Source: M3007 sp041392625 (lineage in GTDB: Bacteria; Bacteroidota; Bacteroidia; Chitinophagales; Saprospiraceae). Taken from it: a stretch of DNA of 64,000 bases. The DNA lies in assembly GCA_041392625.1 (NCBI GenBank), contig JAWKLR010000011.1, positions 62,001-126,000 of the forward strand. Reading direction: 5' to 3'. Shown here piece after piece: positions 41,973 through 50,850 of this stretch. The notes under the pieces are model-generated. The model was given only the letters and a program-made list of their open reading frames with translations. It did no database searches and was not told where the DNA came from. Each line of letters begins with the position of its first letter. The first letter of the stretch is position 1. The position numbers and the translations under genes are program-made.

Positions 41973-42878
41973 TTAAATCAAACGATCGAGAACCAGTACG
42001 ATCAGTGAAATAGGTAAATGCATAAATGAAGCAAACATCTGTTTGCGTGCTGCCTCCGTGCTGCATTCGTTTTGCAGGCGCCAGGCAGTATATGCAAAAT
42101 AACCATTTATTCCTACCAATACGACCGATGCAACCGTACCTACCAGTCCGATCGACCAGGCAAGTACTGCATTTCCGATCAGCAACAGACAAAACAGGAG
42201 TGACAACCTGCCTACCAATGGCGTTTTAGTGCTATTGGGAGTAGGCAACATGTAAAAGCCTGCTTTTTTATAATCGTCGTTTGCCAGCCAGGCCACCGCC
42301 CAAAAGTGCGGGAACTGCCAAAAAAACTGCATGGTAAACAACATCAAAGCCGCTGCACTGATGTACCCTTCGAAAACAACCGGTCCGATAATCAATGGAA
42401 GTGCTCCGGGGATAGCCCCAACAACCACTGCCATGATGGACGTCCGTTTCATAGGGGTATAAATAAAAGCATAACTAATCAGCGACAAGGTGCCCAGAAA
42501 TCCTGCCAAAGGATGGAGGAGTGTGAGCAAGGTAATTCCGATCAGAGCCATAATACCCGCAGTGAGAACCGCTTGTGATACCTGCATCCGATTGGCCGCC
42601 AATGGGCGATCCATCGTACGAGGCATCAGCCGGTCCAAGTCGCGTTCCAATACCTGATTGAGGGCATTGGCAGCTCCGGTGACGAAAAAACCACCCAGTC
42701 CAAGCATGCAAAACTCTGCCCAATCAATGTGTGAACCTGCAACAAAGAGGTACGACATCAACGCGGAAAACAAGACCAGCAAGCTCAATTTGAACTTGAC
42801 CAGCAGGCCGAGGTCGGTAAGAGCATTGCTCCATGCCGACTTTTGAACTACTTCTTGTTTTACCTGATTGTGCTGCAT
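41973..42878 (-). CDS. ctaB: Protohaem IX farnesyltransferase
   Basis: A 301-residue UbiA-superfamily enzyme that makes haem O from haem b. It carries the Mg2+ motif NQVLERDLDRLMPRTMDRP and a second acidic motif in WLANDDYKKAGFYMLP, plus nine helices. The gene lies between coxA and the two subunit III genes. Haem A synthase (CtaA) is not in the window. Confidence 0.95.
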   Translation of the reverse strand: MQHNQVKQEVVQKSAWSNALTDLGLLVKFKLSLLVLFSALMSYLFVAGSHIDWAEFCMLGLGGFFVTGAANALNQVLERDLDRLMPRTMDRPLAANRMQVSQAVLTAGIMALIGITLLTLLHPLAGFLGTLSLISYAFIYTPMKRTSIMAVVVGAIPGALPLIIGPVVFEGYISAAALMLFTMQFFWQFPHFWAVAWLANDDYKKAGFYMLPTPNSTKTPLVGRLSLLFCLLLIGNAVLAWSIGLVGTVASVVLVGINGYFAYTAWRLQNECSTEAARKQMFASFMHLPISLIVLVLDRLI

Positions 42879-42915
42879 TGCTTGTAACTTGAAATGCTTT
42901 TTATCCTATTTTCAA

Positions 42916-44772
42916 TTAGTGTCCTCCGTGATCGTGCTCTCCTTCTTTCAAAGGAATGTACTGCGGAATGAACTCTTCGCCATCCTTACCATAGTCGTAA
43001 GCCCAACGTTGTACGGTTGGAATCTTACCTGGCCAGTTTCCGTGACCGGTATCGATTGGAGTAGTCCACTCAAGTGTATTAGCACCCCATGGGTTCTTTT
43101 CAGTAACCTTACGGCCTTTGTAAATTGAATAGAAGAAGTTGATGATGAACACAATTTGCAAGAAGAACACAAGGATCGCTGCAATTGTGATAAACTTATT
43201 CAGTTCTGTAAAGTGCTTGAAGGAGTTGAATGTGTCGATGCTGTAGTAACGACGTGGAACACCAGCCATACCGGTATAGTGCATTGGCCAGAATACCATG
43301 TACGCACCAATCATTGTACCCCAGAAGTGGATTTTGCCCAAGGTTTCATTCATGAAACGGCCAAACATTTTTGGGAACCAGTGGTAGATCCCTGCGAACA
43401 TTCCAAAGAATGCCGCAACCCCCATTACAATGTGGAAGTGGGCTACAACGAAGTAGGTATCGTGCAACTGAATGTCAATGGCAGAGTTACCCAGGAAGAT
43501 ACCGGTAAGACCACCGGAGATAAACATGGAAACAAAACCAATAGAGAACAATGACGGCGAATTCAAACGAATATTAGAGCCGTAAATAGTAGATATCCAG
43601 TTGAACACCTTCACCGCGGATGGAACCGCAATGATCAGTGTAAATATTACAAAGAAGTTGCTGATAAATGGATTCACCCCAGACATAAACATGTGGTGCG
43701 CCCACACGATGAAAGAAAGGAAACCAATCGCAAGAATAGACATTACCATCGCGCGGTAGCCAAAGATTGGCTTACGGGCATGTACTGAAAGAACCTCAGA
43801 AACAATACCCATCGCAGGAAGAATGATGATGTATACCTCAGGGTGGCCGAGGAACCAGAACAAGTGCTGGTACAAAATCGGGCTACCACCAACGCGATCC
43901 AGGATTTCACCACCTACCACGATCTCGCTGAGGTAGAAAGAAGTGCCCATACCGCGGTCGAACATCAGGAGCAACACACCGGAAAGCAATACAGGGAAAG
44001 ACAATACACCAAGTACTGCAGTCACAAAGAACGCCCAGATGGTCAAAGGCATACGCCACAGGTTCATACCTTTTGTACGCATGTTCAGGATAGTGGTAAT
44101 GTAGTTGATACCACCCAACAGCGCAGATACAATAAACAAGGCCATTGCAATGATCCACATGGTCATACCAGCACCCGATCCGTCAGAAGCCTGCGGAAGC
44201 GCACTCAGAGGAGGATAAGCGGTCCAACCACCTGAGAATGGTCCAGTGCTGAGGAAAAGTGAAAGGAACATAACTACACCTGCGAGGAAAAATGCCCAGT
44301 AAGAAAAGGCATTCAGCAAGGGCGAAGCCATATCCCGTGCACCAATCTGCAACGGAATCAAAATATTTGAAAACGTTCCGGAAAGGCCCGCAGTCAATAC
44401 AAAGAATACAAGAATGGTACCGTGCATTGTTACCAATGCATAGTAAAACTCAGGATCGAGTTTACCAATGCCTGCTTCGTTTACCTGAATCCATTTTCCA
44501 AGCAATGGCTGAAGCCATGCCATATCGGCTTCCGGGAAACCGAGTTGGAGACGGAAGATGATAGACATTGCTGCACCAATAAATGCCCAGAAAATCCCTG
44601 TGATCAGGAACTGACGGCCAATGATTTTATGGTCCAGACTAAAAATGTACGTAGTCAGAAAGTTCGACCGGAATTTATCCCCGTGGGGATGCTCATGAAA
44701 ATGGTCATCATAACCAAGTTCCTGGGTCAATTTTTCATCTAGTGTTTCGGCAACGGTATTCGCGTGAGCCAT
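42916..44772 (-). CDS. Cytochrome c oxidase subunit I
   Basis: A 618-residue haem-copper oxidase subunit I of the aa3 type A. Twelve-helix core with the low-spin haem and CuB His (MHGTILVFF, FWFLGHPEVYIIILPAMG, VWAHHMFMSG, HDTYFVVAHFHIVMG). The Glu in GHPEVYI marks type A1. A soluble N-terminal tail and C-terminal YIPLKEGEHDHGGH end it. Confidence 0.97.
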   Translation of the reverse strand: MAHANTVAETLDEKLTQELGYDDHFHEHPHGDKFRSNFLTTYIFSLDHKIIGRQFLITGIFWAFIGAAMSIIFRLQLGFPEADMAWLQPLLGKWIQVNEAGIGKLDPEFYYALVTMHGTILVFFVLTAGLSGTFSNILIPLQIGARDMASPLLNAFSYWAFFLAGVVMFLSLFLSTGPFSGGWTAYPPLSALPQASDGSGAGMTMWIIAMALFIVSALLGGINYITTILNMRTKGMNLWRMPLTIWAFFVTAVLGVLSFPVLLSGVLLLMFDRGMGTSFYLSEIVVGGEILDRVGGSPILYQHLFWFLGHPEVYIIILPAMGIVSEVLSVHARKPIFGYRAMVMSILAIGFLSFIVWAHHMFMSGVNPFISNFFVIFTLIIAVPSAVKVFNWISTIYGSNIRLNSPSLFSIGFVSMFISGGLTGIFLGNSAIDIQLHDTYFVVAHFHIVMGVAAFFGMFAGIYHWFPKMFGRFMNETLGKIHFWGTMIGAYMVFWPMHYTGMAGVPRRYYSIDTFNSFKHFTELNKFITIAAILVFFLQIVFIINFFYSIYKGRKVTEKNPWGANTLEWTTPIDTGHGNWPGKIPTVQRWAYDYGKDGEEFIPQYIPLKEGEHDHGGH

Positions 44773-44844
44773 AGCCAGAATATTTTTTAATGGTGGTGTG
44801 TTATATATTTTTTCGGTCGGACGTATCCGGAGTGCTTTATTCTA

Positions 44845-46347
44845 TTATTGCGAAATGATTGTAAATTCAGTTCGACGATTTTTTGCACGGTTTGCATCTG
44901 TGTCGTTTTCAGCAATAGGCTTGGTATCTCCATAGCCTACAGCCTGCAAACGGCCAGCAGGAACTCCCCGGTCAATCAGGTATTGTACTACATTGGATGC
45001 ACGTGCACCAGACAATGCCATGTTGGCTTCTGCTTCACCGGTGTTATCGGTGTGGCCACCAATACGCAACACCATTCCAGTGTGTTCGTTCATCGCAGTT
45101 ACCAGGTTATCCAATTCATATTTGCTATTTGCAGTCAAAGCAGCAGAACCTGATTCGTACCAAATGTAGTCCAGGACTTTAGTTTTGTCTTCTGGCTTAT
45201 CTGAATCCAGTGCTGTTTGAATGGTTTCTTTAAATGCAGCAGCGCGCATTCCAACCTCTACATCCAATACTTCACCAATGTTTGGATCTTCACCTTCTTT
45301 TCCACGTACTTGTGAGAAATAGTAAGAAGGCTGTTGAGCCAACCACGCATCGTATTCTTCCTGAGAAACAACACGCAATACACGGCGCATGGAGTAGTGG
45401 CTTTTTCCACACAACTCTGCACAAGCCAACTCATATTCAAAGGCTTCCCAGCGCTTTGGTCCATCTGGCTCATCCGGGTTGTTGGGTTGATTGTATTCAG
45501 GATATTTGCGCAATTCCTCGCGGTATTCCGCAGTTGTTTTAATTGGAGTAAATACAAAGTATGTCGGAAGTCCAGGAACTGCGTCCATCTTAACACGGAA
45601 GTGTGGCAGATAGAAGTTGTGCAACACGTCTTTGGCAGTGATACGCACGCGCACTTTTTTACCTACAGGAAGCAAAAACTCCTGATCGGGAATAAAGTCA
45701 TCCCAGTTCTTACGATCGGTAAAGTCCTGACCCAACTGGTTGGTACCTGTAGTCAATCGGTGGTTCCGTGTACCGAGTTTTCCATCAGCACCCGGGTAGC
45801 GAATAATCCAGTTAAACTGCTGACCAGTAGCTTCGATTTCAATGTAATCTTCGCCATCCTTGATGTCATCCATCACGGTATTCCATGCGTTCAAACCACG
45901 AACTACCAATACGGTCATTACTACAGCAGGGATCAATGTCCACCAAACTTCCAGACGGTTGTCATGGGAGATAAACAAAGATTTACGTCCTTTTTGCCAA
46001 CGATACTTGTAGACAAAAAAGAAGAGCGCAATGTGCGTAAGGATGAATACAATACCTGTAAAGAACAGGGTTACATTGAACAGGCTGTCCAATGCGCCAC
46101 CATGCTCAGATGCAGCCTGCAAAGGTCCGTATCCCAGCATTTCGTTGCGGAATTTCCATGCGGAAACAAGTACACCAACGAGGAAGACGACAAGGAAAAC
46201 AATGGATAATCCTCCGTTCCACTTGCTGCTGTCACGCATTACCTCTTCTTGGCCTTTGATCTGTGCAGTCAGCTCGGTTACCTTACCGATCTGAACCAGA
46301 ACAATGGCAATAAGAATGACACAAAGAATAATAATTAGCGCAGTCAT
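44845..46347 (-). CDS. Cytochrome c oxidase subunit II fused to an OmpA peptidoglycan-binding domain
   Basis: A 500-residue protein. Residues 1-150 hold four hydrophobic segments. Residues 165-330 form the CuA domain with H243, C309, E311, C313, H317 and M320 (ACAELCGKSHYSM). A linker at about 330-390 follows, then an OmpA-type domain at about 395-500 (IGGHTDNTGEAE, LSGARASNVVQYL, NRRTEF). All CuA ligands are present, so the electron entry looks normal. Subunit II C-termini face the periplasm in Gram-negatives, so the OmpA part would meet peptidoglycan. It lies between actF and coxA in the operon. It is one continuous frame without frameshift. The usual subunit II ends soon after the CuA domain. 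Confidence 0.93.
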   Translation of the reverse strand: MTALIIILCVILIAIVLVQIGKVTELTAQIKGQEEVMRDSSKWNGGLSIVFLVVFLVGVLVSAWKFRNEMLGYGPLQAASEHGGALDSLFNVTLFFTGIVFILTHIALFFFVYKYRWQKGRKSLFISHDNRLEVWWTLIPAVVMTVLVVRGLNAWNTVMDDIKDGEDYIEIEATGQQFNWIIRYPGADGKLGTRNHRLTTGTNQLGQDFTDRKNWDDFIPDQEFLLPVGKKVRVRITAKDVLHNFYLPHFRVKMDAVPGLPTYFVFTPIKTTAEYREELRKYPEYNQPNNPDEPDGPKRWEAFEYELACAELCGKSHYSMRRVLRVVSQEEYDAWLAQQPSYYFSQVRGKEGEDPNIGEVLDVEVGMRAAAFKETIQTALDSDKPEDKTKVLDYIWYESGSAALTANSKYELDNLVTAMNEHTGMVLRIGGHTDNTGEAEANMALSGARASNVVQYLIDRGVPAGRLQAVGYGDTKPIAENDTDANRAKNRRTEFTIISQ

Positions 46348-46435
46348 TGAATTATTTTTTCTTAAAACCCATTTTCAGGGTTATTGTTTGAATGCTTCGG
46401 TTTCTAAAATACCTATTTAAAGTGCCGCCTGAAAT

Positions 46436-47938
46436 TTAGTGGTGGCTGTCTCCTTTTTCTTCATTATCCGGATACACACCTGTTTCGTGGTGCAAACTTT
46501 CTTCCAGATACGGATCTTTCAATGGCAACAAAGATGCCTTTTGCAAATGGCTGAACAGGAAGAACAGGAATCCACACAAGAATCCAATCATAACTCCAAT
46601 CTCAGCCAGGCCGGGAAGGGTGTATCCGATTTGGAAGTGAGTAGGATGTCCGTGGTGATCTTCACCACCTTCATGGTGTCCTTCAGCCTCATGGCCGCCA
46701 TGAGCAACTGCTGCTGAGGCCTCTTCTCCATGTCCGACATCTGCATGCTCACCCGCAGCTTCGTGGTTCTCTCCTTCGTGGGTCATTGCTGCATGGTCGC
46801 CTTCACCTTCGTGAATAGGAGCAGCTTCGTGGTTGCTGCTGTGTTTACCTTCAGCGAGTTCTTTTGCCTCAAATGCAGCAATGCGTGCACCTGGCTTGAT
46901 CATGTAGAAGTAATCCCACCAGTGGCCAAAGAAAACAAATGCTGCAACGATGAACATGGTACCCATTTTACGCTTGGTATCGTTGCGCATCAGGATAAAG
47001 AACGGAAGGATAAAGTTGAGCAACAAGTTACCCCAGAAAAGCACTGGATAGTGGTCCATACGCTCTTTGAAGTAGATTGTTTCTTCACCAACGTTTGCGT
47101 ACCAGATCAACATAAACTGGTCGAACCAAAGGTAGGTCCAGAATACACTGATACCGAATACATACTTACCCAGATCGTGAATGTGTTCACGGGTTACATA
47201 TTGCATGTAGCCTTTGCCTTTCAGGTAAATGATCAGCATTACGGTGAGGGTAAGTCCTGCAAGGAACACAGAAATGGTAGCATACCATGCGAACATGGTG
47301 CTATACCAGTGCGAGTCGATAGACATCACCAGTTCCCAAAGGAAAACGGTGCTGAGGAAACCTCCGATTGGAAGGAAGGTTGCAGCCCATTTACGCTGTT
47401 TCTTGTAGTAGTCCAGAGAGGCAGTCTCCATGGTATCCTGATCAACAGAAGTCTGGCGCAATTTCATTGCCCAGTAGTACCAAATAGCCAGGAAGCCAAT
47501 AACACCCACTGTGTAAAACATTGGGTTGAGGAATCCAGATTTTCCGGCAATTATCCGATCATAGATTGGATTGTTTGGATCGGTGATTCCTGGAGTATTC
47601 CAGTGATACAGGTGGTGGAAATGTCCCCAAACACCGGCAACCAATGGAATCATGAGCAGGATACCTACCCACATAAACTGGCTCATGGATTCCCACAGAC
47701 GTTTGAATGTGGTGATCCATCCACCAAATGCGGTGATGTTCGCCGCGAGGAAGAACATCATGGTAAATGCAATACCCGTAAAGAATACCGCATTGTGCAG
47801 GTAGTTGGTCCAAAAACGGGTGAGGTAGTCGTCATCACCCATTGCAGAGAGGATCAGGCAAACAACCCCTATCGCCATTCCGATAATAAGGTTACGCTTG
47901 AGTTTGCCTTCAAATACGAATTGAGTATTCAGATTCAT
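46436..47938 (-). CDS. actF: Alternative complex III subunit ActF
   Basis: A 500-residue polytopic membrane protein of the ACIII quinol-binding type: about ten helices including DYLTRFWTNYLHNAVFFTGI, GVWGHFHHLYHWN, SIDSHWYSTMFAWYA and FWTYLWFDQFMLIWYA. Between the helices near residue 345 and 440 there is a Glu/His/Ala/Gly-rich loop (residues about 366-434) with about 16 His. The C-terminus ends in SHH. ActF is a homologue of ActC (NrfD-like fold) and both hold the membrane part of ACIII. Confidence 0.93.
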   Translation of the reverse strand: MNLNTQFVFEGKLKRNLIIGMAIGVVCLILSAMGDDDYLTRFWTNYLHNAVFFTGIAFTMMFFLAANITAFGGWITTFKRLWESMSQFMWVGILLMIPLVAGVWGHFHHLYHWNTPGITDPNNPIYDRIIAGKSGFLNPMFYTVGVIGFLAIWYYWAMKLRQTSVDQDTMETASLDYYKKQRKWAATFLPIGGFLSTVFLWELVMSIDSHWYSTMFAWYATISVFLAGLTLTVMLIIYLKGKGYMQYVTREHIHDLGKYVFGISVFWTYLWFDQFMLIWYANVGEETIYFKERMDHYPVLFWGNLLLNFILPFFILMRNDTKRKMGTMFIVAAFVFFGHWWDYFYMIKPGARIAAFEAKELAEGKHSSNHEAAPIHEGEGDHAAMTHEGENHEAAGEHADVGHGEEASAAVAHGGHEAEGHHEGGEDHHGHPTHFQIGYTLPGLAEIGVMIGFLCGFLFFLFSHLQKASLLPLKDPYLEESLHHETGVYPDNEEKGDSHH

Positions 47939-48008
47939 ATCACGATGCCGGACTGAGCCGGATTTTTTTGTTTACAAACAGGATTCCAGGTGGTGTTACC
48001 TGATCTTA

Positions 48009-48704
48009 TTATTTCTTCTGGAGTGACCGGATGTAGTTGATCACGTGCCAGCGTTCTTCGTAGGATAGTTTGTCCGCATAACTTCCCATCACGTTTTTTC
48101 CGTGCATGATGGCAAAGTAGTAGCGACCATCGCCTGCATTAACCATTTCTTCTTCAACCAGATTCTTTGGCTGAGCAAGGTATTTGGAGTTCGGCATAGT
48201 TACCAACCAGCCTTGTCCGTCTGCTTTATCGCCATGACAAATACCACAGTACACATTGTACAATTCTTTGGCTTTAGCCAGGTCGGCAGCATCGGATTCG
48301 AATGGGTTGGTCATTTCAGCCTCACAACGCAGGCGCTCGTCTTCATTATTTTCATAATAAAATGGCGCTTTCCCGTTCACCGGGGTTGCAATGGCATTGG
48401 GCGCATTCTTTCCGCGTACCACATCAAGCGCTTCTTCACCGGTGTAGGAAACTCCGGTGTAGCCACGCGCGATGGTGCCGTTTACTGAATTGCGCGGACG
48501 CGACAACTCGGATTTAGTAAATGTGCTTTTTTCATCCCAGGTATTCCATTCATAATCACTTATGACATTGGCTTCATAAGTAACAGCATGGACCATGTCG
48601 GGCATGTACTCGTGTCCGGTCTTGTTCTTTCCAGCCGGAGAACATAATGAGAAAAGCCAGGCGAAAAGAGCAATTCCCAGTATCGCACCAATTGCGTATT
48701 TCAT
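48009..48704 (-). CDS. actE: Alternative complex III monohaem subunit ActE
   Basis: A 231-residue c-type cytochrome: N-terminal hydrophobic signal with a Cys (LFSLCSPAG, possible lipoprotein), an extended segment, and one haem site CGICH (VYCGICHGDKADGQGW) with a Met ligand likely in GKNVMGSYADKL. It carries electrons out of ACIII towards the oxidase. Confidence 0.92.
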   Translation of the reverse strand: MKYAIGAILGIALFAWLFSLCSPAGKNKTGHEYMPDMVHAVTYEANVISDYEWNTWDEKSTFTKSELSRPRNSVNGTIARGYTGVSYTGEEALDVVRGKNAPNAIATPVNGKAPFYYENNEDERLRCEAEMTNPFESDAADLAKAKELYNVYCGICHGDKADGQGWLVTMPNSKYLAQPKNLVEEEMVNAGDGRYYFAIMHGKNVMGSYADKLSYEERWHVINYIRSLQKK

Positions 48705-48755
48705 CGATTGAATTATTAGTTCGTGAGCGGTTAGTCGTTAATGGTACTGCTTTTT

Positions 48756-49286
48756 TTACATTTCTTTTTGGTTCACCTCCTCAGCAGATGTCTTGGAGAA
48801 GAACCCTTTGAGTGCATCCACATCGCTATCAGAAGCGTCGGTTACATCAAAAGCAATGCAAAACTTATCATCGGTGATCCGATTGTCAAGTGATTTGGCT
48901 TTTACACCTGGCCACAAACCACAGATCGTATAAAACGTGATGGTCATACCCCATGCACAGAACAATACGGTAAGCTCGAAAGTAATTGGAATAAATGCTG
49001 GTACAGACCAGTATGGCTTACCGCCAAATACAATCGGCCAATCGGTGGTGAACACCCAACTCATAAAGCCAAAGCCAAACAAACATCCAATGGCTCCAAA
49101 AATGAAACCCACAATGTGCAGTCGGCTTTCATTCAATCCCAAAATAGGATCCAGCCCGTGTACAGGAAATGGGGTGTACACATCCATGATATCAAGGTGT
49201 GATTCCGTGGCAGTAGCCACAGCACTCTTTAGAATTTCTTCGTCGTTGTACAGTCCGTACAGGACTTTTGTGTTATCAGAAACCAT
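48756..49286 (-). CDS. actD: Alternative complex III subunit ActD (DUF3341)
   Basis: A 176-residue protein with a soluble N-terminal region (VLYGLYNDEEILKSAV…) and two hydrophobic segments (LHIVGFIFGAIGCLFGFGFMSW; FIPITFELTVLFCAWGMTITF). DUF3341 is the ActD family. It sits next to ActE/ActC in family order. Confidence 0.92.
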   Translation of the reverse strand: MVSDNTKVLYGLYNDEEILKSAVATATESHLDIMDVYTPFPVHGLDPILGLNESRLHIVGFIFGAIGCLFGFGFMSWVFTTDWPIVFGGKPYWSVPAFIPITFELTVLFCAWGMTITFYTICGLWPGVKAKSLDNRITDDKFCIAFDVTDASDSDVDALKGFFSKTSAEEVNQKEM

Positions 49287-49355
49287 CCGTTTGAATTATT
49301 GGATATGGTGATAGATTCGTTTTTAATTTCAGGTATTAAATGGGACGTTCAGAGA

Positions 49356-50771
49356 TTAGTCTTCTTTCTTTACGTCTTCAGTCTTGCCATGAGCCTGATT
49401 TGCTTTTGGGCCAACATACTGGTCGCCAGCAACTTTCAGGATGGCTTTTACCTCTGCAATCGCTACCACCGGTGCAATCCGGGTAAAGCCAAGGAAGAGT
49501 ACGAAGAACAGACCAATGGTTCCCATGAAGATGCAAATCTCCACCCAGGTTGGGCTGTAGTAAGACCATGAAGAAGGAATATAATCACGTGCCAAGGTGG
49601 TGGCGATAATTACAAATCGCTCGAACCACATACCGATGTTCACTACAATGGACAAGAAGAAGGTCCACCAAATGCTGCGGCGGATTTTTCTCGACCAGAA
49701 CAACTGCGGACTAACCACGTTGCAGAACATCATACCGAAGTAAGACCACCAGTACACACCGAATACACGGTTGTAGAAGGCAAACTGCTCGTAAATATAG
49801 CCGGAGTACCAGGCAATGAACAACTCTGTGAGATAAGCCACACCTACGATGGTACCGGTAAGTACGATTACCTTATTCATCGAATCGATGTGGTTGAGTG
49901 TGATGTACTCTTCGAGTTTAAGCACTTTACGCGCAATTACCATCAGGGTTTGTACCATGGCAAACCCGGAGAAAATCGCACCCGCAACGAAGTACGGAGG
50001 GAAAATCGTGGTGTGCCAACCTGGAATTACGGAAGTAGCAAAGTCAAAGGATACAATGGTGTGTACGGAAAGTACAAGCGGTGTAGAAATACCTGCCAGG
50101 ATGAGGGAGAGTGATTCCCAACGCTGCCAGTGCTTCGCACTGCCAGTCCATCCGAAAGAGAAGGTTTCATACAACTTACGGCGGAGGCCCGAGGCCCGGT
50201 CGCGCACAGTGGCGAGGTCCGGAACCAAACCGGTATACCAGAACAACAGGGATACCGAGAAGTAGGTAGAGATTGCAAAAACGTCCCAAAGCAGGGGTGA
50301 GTTAAAGTTCACCCACAATGGTCCCCGTGTATTGGGGAATGGGAAGATAAAAAAGCCAAGCCACAAACGGCCCATGTGGATCAACGGGAACTGACCTGCA
50401 CAGATAACCGCGAAAATGGTCATCGCTTCTGCTGAACGGTTTACACCGGTACGCCAACGCTGGCGGAACAACAAAAGAATGGCAGAAATCAAGGTTCCGG
50501 CGTGACCGATACCGATCCACCAAACGAAGTTGGTAATATCCCAACCCCAGTTAATGGTCCGGTTCAGGTTCCAGGAACCAATACCCTTCCAAATGGTCCA
50601 AACCACGGAAAAAACATACAAGCCTGCTAAAGCGGCCGCCAGAGTGAACGCAATGATCCACTCGCGCGATGGCGCTTTTTCAGTTGGCGTGCACAAGTCT
50701 TCCGTAATGTTGTGGTACGACTTGTTGCCTTCAATTAACACGTGCCTTACAGGCGCTACTGCTTGAGACAT
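49356..50771 (-). CDS. actC: Alternative complex III subunit ActC (NrfD/PsrC-like)
   Basis: A 471-residue membrane protein with about ten helices of the NrfD fold. It includes WVWIGIGHAG-like text (FVWWIGIGHAGTLISAILLL), SLLFWYTGLVPDLATVRDR, HTIVSFDFATSVIPGWHTTIFPPYF and EQFAFYNRVFGVYWWSYFGMM. In ACIII it holds the quinol site beside ActB. Confidence 0.95.
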   Translation of the reverse strand: MSQAVAPVRHVLIEGNKSYHNITEDLCTPTEKAPSREWIIAFTLAAALAGLYVFSVVWTIWKGIGSWNLNRTINWGWDITNFVWWIGIGHAGTLISAILLLFRQRWRTGVNRSAEAMTIFAVICAGQFPLIHMGRLWLGFFIFPFPNTRGPLWVNFNSPLLWDVFAISTYFSVSLLFWYTGLVPDLATVRDRASGLRRKLYETFSFGWTGSAKHWQRWESLSLILAGISTPLVLSVHTIVSFDFATSVIPGWHTTIFPPYFVAGAIFSGFAMVQTLMVIARKVLKLEEYITLNHIDSMNKVIVLTGTIVGVAYLTELFIAWYSGYIYEQFAFYNRVFGVYWWSYFGMMFCNVVSPQLFWSRKIRRSIWWTFFLSIVVNIGMWFERFVIIATTLARDYIPSSWSYYSPTWVEICIFMGTIGLFFVLFLGFTRIAPVVAIAEVKAILKVAGDQYVGPKANQAHGKTEDVKKED

Positions 50772-50850
50772 ATTTTACTGATTAATGCTTTAAGCAATTT
50801 TGGTTTCAGGTGATGGCCCTCCGAAGGGCATTGCCTGTATTTTTATTTAA

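Noticed and set aside
45334..46209. A 291-codon open frame opposite oxidase subunit II
   Set aside because: The minus frame carries the CuA and OmpA motifs; the other strand has only low-information text.
46730..47956. A 408-codon plus-strand open frame opposite actF
   Set aside because: It mirrors the real gene on the other strand, has no family-like sequence, start context or promoter, and owes its length to codon use of actF.
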